From Mesorhizobium sp. B2-3-12 (lineage in GTDB: Bacteria; Pseudomonadota; Alphaproteobacteria; Rhizobiales; Rhizobiaceae): DNA of 64,000 nt. The DNA lies in contig NZ_VFVR01000001.1 of NCBI RefSeq assembly GCF_006442205.1, positions 992,001-1,056,000 of the forward strand, written 5' to 3'. A program made the translations under genes and the position numbers. Under the pieces are notes generated by a model. It saw nothing but the letters and a program-made list of their open reading frames with translations, ran no database searches and was not told the DNA's origin. This document shows positions 59,332 through 64,000 of this stretch, piece after piece. How positions within the stretch are numbered: the stretch's first letter is position 1; each line of letters starts with the position of its first letter.

Positions 59332-59940
59332 TCAGACAGCGGTGGGACTGTTGGCCGAGACCGTGACGTCGAAGGTTACGTGGCCTGCGCCTGGCCCGAA
59401 GCGGCAGAAGGCTTCATCGAGTGCCGAGAAGATCGCGCCGGCATCGCCGCGCAGCTTGGTGCAGAAATTCTTGGAGCGATGGTAGACGCCGGACTGCTTC
59501 AGGAAATCGATACAGCCATAGATCTCGTCCATGTGGTCGTCCGTGCCCATCACATAGAGAGAGAACTGCGCCGCCGCCGGCTGGCCAGTGGCGGGCGCGC
59601 CGCGCACGGCGGTGATGGCGGCTTGCTTGCGCGGACCAAGTGGCCCGGCAGGTCCGCCTGTCGCGTCGGAACGGCAGATCGGATCGTCCGGCTCACCCGG
59701 GCAGCCACGCGAAATGGTGGCCGACAGCACGCAATGCTTGCCGCCGCGGGAGGCGGCCACGAAAAGGTCGCGCAGCGCCGGGAACAACACCTCGGGAGGG
59801 CCGACAAGCAAGGTCGAGATGTCGTCGGTCTCGATCCTGAGCCTGTCGCGCCATGGATCGAGCGCGCCGAGCGCGCCCAGGATGACGCCGACGAAATCGT
59901 CGGCCATGGGATATAGGGAAACCTGTGCGCCTGAAAACAT
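59332..59940 (-). CDS. ykoF: YkoF-family thiamine/HMP-binding protein
   Basis: This 202-residue protein has two ferredoxin-like ACT-type repeats: one starts AQVSLYPMADDFVGVILGAL and the second AAQFSLYVMGTDDHMDEIYG, an internal duplication typical of YkoF. It binds thiamine or hydroxymethylpyrimidine. It is the first gene behind a TPP riboswitch. The start at 59940 lies only a few bases after the riboswitch 3' strand, whose GAGCGAGGCGGGCG supplies the ribosome site. Confidence 0.9.
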   Translation of the reverse strand: MFSGAQVSLYPMADDFVGVILGALGALDPWRDRLRIETDDISTLLVGPPEVLFPALRDLFVAASRGGKHCVLSATISRGCPGEPDDPICRSDATGGPAGPLGPRKQAAITAVRGAPATGQPAAAQFSLYVMGTDDHMDEIYGCIDFLKQSGVYHRSKNFCTKLRGDAGAIFSALDEAFCRFGPGAGHVTFDVTVSANSPTAV

Positions 59941-59946
59941 CGCCCG

Positions 59947-60036
59947 CCTCGCTCCGCTGGTATTACCCAGATCAGCTTCTAGGGTCTGTGGGCTTGCCGC
60001 CCCCGTCTCAGCCCCGACCGTACGGAGCACCCCTGT
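59947..60036 (-). promoter_or_regulatory. TPP (THI) riboswitch
   Basis: The minus-strand RNA contains the conserved THI-box pieces in order: GGGGTGCTC (60033-60025), GGCTGAGA (near 60014-60007), and CTGATCTGGGTAATACCAGCG (about 59974-59954, slightly extended). The last G/A-rich strand merges into the ribosome site of ykoF. Thiamine pyrophosphate binding would close the terminal helix and hide that site, switching off uptake of thiamine precursors. Confidence 0.93.
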
Positions 60037-60152
60037 GGATGGCCGCGTTAAAGCACCATTCGATCGGTTGGGGAAGCGGTTTTTCGGCAGGTCGCGCCAA
60101 AAGCATTGCGCCAGCGCGAAGGCGGTCGGGCATTGCGGCGCGGAATTTGTCT

Positions 60153-60177
60153 GGAACCTTCACCGCGCCGAGAGGTT
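60153..60177 (+). promoter_or_regulatory. EcfG/RpoE2-type promoter upstream of the small secreted protein
   Basis: GGAAC (60153-60157), 17 bases, then GTT (60175-60177) match the general-stress consensus. The only plus-strand gene downstream is the secreted protein at 60327. The 150-base leader includes a repeat element. Confidence 0.5.
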
Positions 60178-60196
60178 GTCCCAACAGTCGCCGGAC

Positions 60197-60253
60197 GCGA
60201 TTCCAGGAAAAGTGTGAAGCGGTTTTCCGTCGGGATTTGCGTCAAACCAGAGA
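60197..60253. repeat. Rhizobial intergenic repeat (GATTCCAGGAAAAGTG type)
   Basis: GCGATTCCAGGAAAAGTGTG followed by CGGTTTTCCGTCGGGATTTGCG forms an imperfect hairpin of a type that I recall as very common between genes in Mesorhizobium. It sits in the leader of the small secreted protein gene. It belongs to the same broad group as the GAGCATGAT elements, which share the AAAAGTG / GGTTTTC core. Confidence 0.7.
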
Positions 60254-60326
60254 GATCGGCGGTTCATCGTTTCGGCGGAACCGGGCACCGATCCAGGCGA
60301 CCAGTTTACAGAAATGGAGACAGACC

Positions 60327-60635
60327 ATGTTCATGAAAATCCTCACGGCTTCGGCCTTCACCATTGCCCTGGCAACATCCGCCATGGCGCAAAGCAACAG
60401 TGCGGCCGGCGCGGATGGGTCCAGCGGCAGCGGCAAGTCGGTCACGGTGGACCCAAGCACGCCGGCCTCGCCCAATACGATCGATTCGGGCGCAACCAAC
60501 AGCACGACCACCACGCCGGGCGACATGAATTCCAATGCGGACCGGAATTGCCCGACCAATCCCCAGGGCGCGCAGATGGATGCCAATGGCAACGCCACCG
60601 CCCCCACCGTGAACGACAACAACTGCGGCAAGTAG
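60327..60635 (+). CDS. Small secreted Ser/Thr/Asn-rich protein
   Basis: This 102-residue protein has a signal peptide with cleavage after SAMA. The mature region is low-complexity, rich in Ser, Thr, Asn and Gly, with two Cys near the end (DRNCPTNPQG and NDNNCGK) that could form a disulfide. The ATG at 60327 follows GGAGACAGACC. A terminator follows 20 bases after the stop. Function unknown; the EcfG-like promoter suggests stress expression. Confidence 0.8.
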   Translation: MFMKILTASAFTIALATSAMAQSNSAAGADGSSGSGKSVTVDPSTPASPNTIDSGATNSTTTTPGDMNSNADRNCPTNPQGAQMDANGNATAPTVNDNNCGK

Positions 60636-60653
60636 TTTTCGATCGCGGCATGG

Positions 60654-60681
60654 AAACCGCGGACGCAGGTCCGCGGTTTTC
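60654..60681 (+). terminator. Rho-independent terminator after the small secreted protein
   Basis: AAACCGCGGAC (60654-60664) and GTCCGCGGTTT (60669-60679) are perfectly inverted around a four-base loop, followed by TTC. It may serve both the plus-strand gene and the convergent formyltransferase-like gene ending at 60695. Confidence 0.85.
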
Positions 60682-60694
60682 ATGTGCATTTGGT

Positions 60695-61735
60695 CTAGGG
60701 GCCGTCCGGCGACACCTCGCGCGGCGATTGGCTATCCACCGCGCCAAAGACCCTTATGTCAGGGCGCGGTTTTCCACCTTGCGAGCGCGCGAACACCGCG
60801 TGCATTTTCATCAGCCGCTTGAGCAGGCGACCATGGATGAGGTACCGGACCCGGCCATCGGCGAGATCGAACTCGATCCTGCCCCATCGCCTTACCGGAC
60901 CCTTTCCAGTTGGCGGGCCAAGTCGATTGACCTCGAAGGCCAGCCTGACACTGCGGCCGGCGACATCCAGATAGATACCGGGATTGGCACCCAGGACATG
61001 CCACAGCCGGGCAACGTGCTCGATCGACATGTCGGATGAGATCATCGTGTGGTGCCGCTCAAGTCGCGCCCAGACGAAATCACCGGCTGGCTGAGGCAGC
61101 CCAGACACCAGACCCCTGCAATAGGCTGGCGCCACCCCGCGCACCAACCCGCGCATCGCGGTCGCCACGCTGTCGACCATATCGCGCCGCGATGCCCAGT
61201 CCACTTCGGAGAACGGCACCTGCCCGAGGATGTCGCCGTCGTCGAAATTAGCGGTCATCTTGTGCAATGTCACCCCGCCATGGACGGCATGCTGGCCGTC
61301 CGCGACCAGGCGATGGAGAGGATGCGGACCCCGGTAATTGGGTAGCAGCGCCGGATGAAAATTGAGCCCACCCTTGGGAAAGAGGCCGAGCACCTGCTGT
61401 GGGATCAAGGTCGGGAAAGCGTAGCAGATCAGCACATCCGCGGCGATGCCGGGCAATTGCCGGGCGAGCTCGTTCCACTCGTAAGGCCGGCCGAATTCGA
61501 TCACCTTGACCGGCGTGTTGCCAAGATAGCGCCTGAGGAGAGACCAGCGCTTCAGCCTGCGCCGAAAATTGCCGATGCTGAAGCCTCTGCGCTGAAAACC
61601 AGGCACGATGATCGCGCCGATACGGTTGCCCGCCTCGATCCAGCCGGACAGCAGCGGCCCAGTGTAGGCAGAAACGTCCATTATGAAAACGGCATTGAGT
61701 TGGCCGACACGGGCCTCAGGCTGGGAAGACATCAT
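60695..61735 (-). CDS. Formyltransferase-fold protein
   Basis: This 346-residue protein has the catalytic core of methionyl-tRNA/GAR formyltransferases: GLNFHPALLPNYRGPHPLH near residue 123, with the His and the LLPxYRG loop, and then TLHKMTANFDDGDIL with the catalytic Asp. The C-terminal ~100 residues differ from Fmt. It is therefore probably a formyl- or related one-carbon transferase on a small molecule, sugar or peptide. The tiny RiPP-like gene lies 83 bases upstream on the same strand. The start at 61735 (or 61732) has only a weak ribosome site. Confidence 0.78.
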   Translation of the reverse strand: MMSSQPEARVGQLNAVFIMDVSAYTGPLLSGWIEAGNRIGAIIVPGFQRRGFSIGNFRRRLKRWSLLRRYLGNTPVKVIEFGRPYEWNELARQLPGIAADVLICYAFPTLIPQQVLGLFPKGGLNFHPALLPNYRGPHPLHRLVADGQHAVHGGVTLHKMTANFDDGDILGQVPFSEVDWASRRDMVDSVATAMRGLVRGVAPAYCRGLVSGLPQPAGDFVWARLERHHTMISSDMSIEHVARLWHVLGANPGIYLDVAGRSVRLAFEVNRLGPPTGKGPVRRWGRIEFDLADGRVRYLIHGRLLKRLMKMHAVFARSQGGKPRPDIRVFGAVDSQSPREVSPDGP

Positions 61736-61818
61736 CTCTCAGGCCTGGCGAAGCAAGACATCGCTTGCCGCCACGCGCCCTCACGCACCCGTCCTGGCAG
61801 GACCAAAAGGCCAGTCGG

Positions 61819-61911
61819 TCAGCCCGGCTTGGGAGAGAGCGTCCCGGCCGCGGCGACACTGGAGAGTCTTTCCCGTTTCACCAGAACAGGCTTTTCGTAG
61901 ATCTTCCGCAT
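61819..61911 (-). CDS. 31-aa peptide (30 codons read out), possible RiPP/lasso-type precursor
   Basis: A very short gene, below usual ORF cut-offs, encodes MRKIYEKPVLVKRERL followed by SSVAAAGTLSPKPG and stop (about 30 residues). The leader-like YEKPVL matches the YxxPxL recognition motif of lasso-peptide leaders. I recall similar short proteins annotated as putative RiPP precursors in Mesorhizobium. The ATG at 61911 follows AGGGGGTGAGC. No maturation protease, cyclase or exporter is nearby; the next gene is the formyltransferase-like one. Whether it is translated is unproven. Confidence 0.55.
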   Translation of the reverse strand: MRKIYEKPVLVKRERLSSVAAAGTLSPKPG

Positions 61912-61945
61912 GCTCACCCCCTGAAACTCAAATCAACCCGCATAG

Positions 61946-61995
61946 TTGGTCAACAACACGACCGGCTGTCAACCACCGGGCAGTGGTCAACAGCC
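61946..61995. promoter_or_regulatory. Repeated TGGTCAACA motifs and inverted repeat upstream of the RiPP-like gene
   Basis: TGGTCAACA occurs at 61947-61955 and 61984-61992 (37-base spacing), and GGCTGTCAACCAC (61964-61976) is nearly the inverse of GTGGTCAACAGCC (61983-61995). The cluster sits 35-85 bases upstream of the small gene on the minus strand and about 70 bases from msrA's end. It looks like regulator binding sites. No regulator gene is adjacent. Confidence 0.45.
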
Positions 61996-62065
61996 GCTAT
62001 TCCCATGGTCTTATGGCAATTGGCGGGCGTTATATCAGCCCGCCGCCAAAAATCGACACGTGAAC

Positions 62066-62584
62066 TTACGAAACAGCCTTTTCACGAACCGGCAGCTTCC
62101 AGCCCGGCCTGACGAAATGGCAGGTGTAGCCGTTGGGATATTTCTCCAGATAGTCCTGATGCTCGGGCTCGGCCTCCCAGAACGCTCCGACCGGTGCGAG
62201 CTCGGTGACAACCTTGCCGGGCCACAGGCCGGAAGCATCGACATCGGCGATGGTGTCCTCCGCCACGCGCTTCTGCTCCTCGCTTGTGTAGTAGATCGCC
62301 GAGCGATAGCTCATCCCGACATCATTGCCTTGGCGGTTGCGCGTCGTCGGATCGTGGATCTGGAAGAAGAATTCCAAAAGCTGGCGGAAGCTGATTTTCG
62401 CCGGATCGAAGCTGATCTCGATGGCTTCGGCATGCGTGCCATGATTGCGATAGGTGGCGTTCGGCACGTCGCCGCCGCTGTAGCCGACACGCGTGGCGAG
62501 GACGCCCGGCATGCGCCGGACCAGATCCTGCATGCCCCAGAAGCAGCCGCCGGCAAGCACTGCGCGTTCACTGGAAGTCGCCAT
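62066..62584 (-). CDS. msrA: Peptide-methionine (S)-S-oxide reductase MsrA
   Basis: This 172-residue enzyme reduces methionine-S-sulfoxide in proteins and free form. The catalytic motif [10 protein letters not shown] (Cys 14) is followed by [19 protein letters not shown], the conserved substrate pocket, and the second part has [17 protein letters not shown] Cys in the NGYTCHF position may be the resolving residue. The ATG at 62584 follows GAGGAGACGTTAC. Confidence 0.95.
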   Translation of the reverse strand: MATSSERAVLAGGCFWGMQDLVRRMPGVLATRVGYSGGDVPNATYRNHGTHAEAIEISFDPAKISFRQLLEFFFQIHDPTTRNRQGNDVGMSYRSAIYYTSEEQKRVAEDTIADVDASGLWPGKVVTELAPVGAFWEAEPEHQDYLEKYPNGYTCHFVRPGWKLPVREKAVS

Positions 62585-62767
62585 GTAACGTCTCCTCAAA
62601 AGGCAATTCCGGACAAAGTATGGCAGCTTTCCCCTGGGGAATTGCGCGGCAACAATTTGGATAGCCCATAAATGGGCATCGTCGCCCGCTTCGTCCAGTC
62701 TGAAGAATGGCCATTGGGTTGGACCCGTGAAAGGCGCCCCGGAGGCAACGGGATTGCGTGACGCCGC

Positions 62768-64000
62768 TCAGACGCGCGGATGCCTGGTCCGACTGCTGGC
62801 GGCAACCGGCAGATATTGGATACCGGGCGGAATGGCCGCAAAGCTGATTGCCACCGGCGGCGCCTCGCGCGACCAGTTGAAGAGAACGGTCTTGACCGGG
62901 ATGTTGTCCAGCCATGGCCGCAGCAGTGACGGCACGTTACGGCCCGGCCAAACCATCAGCATGCCATGGTCGCGCAGCCGCTGCCTCGTGACCCAGGGCG
63001 CGAATCGCATATCGAGATCGGTGAAGATAGACGGCTTGTCATAGGCGTTGAGGCCCGCCAGCATGGCAAGATTGGTGTCGCCACCGACGATGTCGAGCCG
63101 GCCCGGCGCCGCCGCGTGCCAGATTGCCTCGGCCTCGTCCGAAATCGGCCGCGCTGGCCAGCAGACGGCGTCCATCCGCCCGCGCACATTGCAGTCCGTC
63201 CAGCGGATGGCGGCATAAGCGCCCGACATGGTCCCGATGCAGATCAAGGCGCAGATCGCCAACCTTTGCATCTCGACGGCGCCGAGCCGGTGACCGAGAA
63301 AGGCGAGCGCGACGACGCCGACGAGATTGTACATCGGCGCTCCCCAGGCCTCGCCGGTGCCGGTGAACAACGAGGCGACCATGATCAGCGCCGCCGGCCC
63401 AAGCCCCATCCAGCAGAGATAGACGAGCGTGCGGCGCTCGACGGGCGCTTGCGGGACAGGTGAGCGCCGCAACAGCCCCGATAGCGCCAGGACCAGGAGA
63501 AAGCCGGAAAGCCCGGCCAGTTGGACCCCAACATAGTAGAGCCGCGCACGGTGTTCGCTCACCCATGCGTCGCGGCCGGCGAAATAGGTGAAGGGCAGGA
63601 AATCCATACGGTAGAGTGCAACGGCCAGCGGCGCGGCGACGGCGAGAAAAACCGCCAGGCCGAGCCACGGCCAGGGTGTCGCCAGCCGGCTGCGCGCACG
63701 TGGATCGTACAGCAGCCAGAGAGCGCCGAAGGCAAGCAGCAGGCCGGTGGAGAACTTGGCGTAGAGCCCGGCGCCGGACACCAGTCCGAGCGCCAACCAC
63801 CAGCCCGGCCCGCCGCCGCGACCGGCGCGCCACAGCAGCCAGCAGATCGCCGCCCAGAACGGCATCTGCGCATAATCGTGATTGAATTGCGGCGTCGGCC
63901 AGCCGAAGAAATAGACCGACGGCATCAAAAGCACGGCGGCCAGCGCGCGGCGCTGCCCGAGCATGTCGCGGGCCAGCAGATAGACCAGGACGAAAGTGGT
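62768..64000 (-). CDS. GT39-like membrane glycosyltransferase, C-terminal part (partial)
   Basis: This is the C-terminal 410 residues of a polytopic protein whose 5' end lies beyond the right edge. There are at least six hydrophobic segments, and the loop GWPTPQFNHDYAQMPFWA near the visible start resembles the ArnT/dolichyl-phosphate-mannose transferase family. The soluble C-terminal part has TDLDMRFAPWVTRQ and IVGGDTNLAMLAG. It probably transfers a sugar from a polyprenyl carrier to lipid A or another surface polymer. The frame runs unbroken through base 64000. Confidence 0.75.
   Translation of the reverse strand, partial: TTFVLVYLLARDMLGQRRALAAVLLMPSVYFFGWPTPQFNHDYAQMPFWAAICWLLWRAGRGGGPGWWLALGLVSGAGLYAKFSTGLLLAFGALWLLYDPRARSRLATPWPWLGLAVFLAVAAPLAVALYRMDFLPFTYFAGRDAWVSEHRARLYYVGVQLAGLSGFLLVLALSGLLRRSPVPQAPVERRTLVYLCWMGLGPAALIMVASLFTGTGEAWGAPMYNLVGVVALAFLGHRLGAVEMQRLAICALICIGTMSGAYAAIRWTDCNVRGRMDAVCWPARPISDEAEAIWHAAAPGRLDIVGGDTNLAMLAGLNAYDKPSIFTDLDMRFAPWVTRQRLRDHGMLMVWPGRNVPSLLRPWLDNIPVKTVLFNWSREAPPVAISFAAIPPGIQYLPVAASSRTRHPRV

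Noticed and set aside
61683..62063. Plus-strand open frame over the RiPP-like gene and msrA end
   Set aside because: No ribosome site and no family resemblance; the minus-strand short gene has both.

Overview
The window looks like a chromosomal segment of a Mesorhizobium-type alphaproteobacterium (Rhizobiales). The evidence is high-GC coding with strong GGAGG-type ribosome sites, a very high density of sugar, polyol and opine-type ABC importers, relatives of rhizopine (moc) genes, rhizobial intergenic palindromes, and promoters of the EcfG/RpoE2 general-stress type. I see no rRNA, tRNA, insertion sequence, phage or CRISPR array. Almost everything is catabolic or transport accessory genome, arranged as long, tightly overlapping operons.

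Region by region. (1) 1-10606, plus strand: a monosaccharide-type ABC ATPase and permease, an AraC regulator, then a molybdenum-hydroxylase operon of CO-dehydrogenase/xanthine-dehydrogenase type. That operon has a CoxG-like protein, an FAD subunit, a 2Fe-2S subunit, a molybdopterin subunit split into two genes, MoxR (CoxD-like) and vWA (CoxE-like) maturation factors, and an amidohydrolase. (2) 10633-12525: a HipBA-type toxin-antitoxin pair behind an array of operators, followed by a decayed AhpD-family gene fragment. (3) 12545-18268, minus strand: a Ugp-like importer co-transcribed with a calcineurin-like phosphodiesterase, and an intact AhpD-family gene. (4) 18645-25501, minus: a ribose-type importer in which one permease is fused to an SMP-30-like beta-propeller and a second propeller gene follows. 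(5) 25773-29834: an MFS exporter diverging from an ornithine-cyclodeaminase-family gene coupled to an aromatic-amino-acid-lyase homologue that lacks the MIO serine.

(6) 29799-44067, minus: a giant run of 14 genes. A CUT1-type importer with two non-identical, complementarily degenerate ATPases is followed by a Gfo/Idh/MocA dehydrogenase, a TIM-barrel isomerase, a ribose/inositol-type importer, a DUF4432 epimerase, a MocD-like desaturase/oxygenase, a MocE-like Rieske ferredoxin and a divergent PanB homologue. A divergent LacI regulator (44425-45453) is its likely controller. The gene set suggests catabolism of a methylated or aminated polyol, inositol-like or rhizopine-like. (7) 45464-54029, minus: a GntR/UTRA regulator, an ADP-ribosylglycohydrolase and a PfkB kinase (the E. 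coli yegW-yegU-yegV set), a polyamine-type importer, and the two aconitase X subunits.

(8) 54171-56534: small stress-type genes, namely a DUF3309 membrane peptide with an EcfG-like promoter and a secreted Gly-rich 14-residue-repeat protein, plus an isoprenylcysteine-methyltransferase-like membrane protein. (9) 56692-60036, minus: a TPP-riboswitch-controlled ykoF-thiXZY hydroxymethylpyrimidine importer. (10) 60153-64000: a small secreted protein with an EcfG-like promoter, a formyltransferase-fold protein preceded by a tiny gene resembling a RiPP/lasso precursor, msrA, and the end of a GT39-like membrane glycosyltransferase that runs off the window.

The strongest candidates for undescribed biology are the MIO-less lyase with its cyclodeaminase-family partner, the YegUVW-AcnX-importer gene set, the 31-codon precursor next to a formyltransferase, the permease-propeller fusion, and the asymmetric ATPase pair. 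All function calls come from reading the sequence against remembered families; no database search was run.
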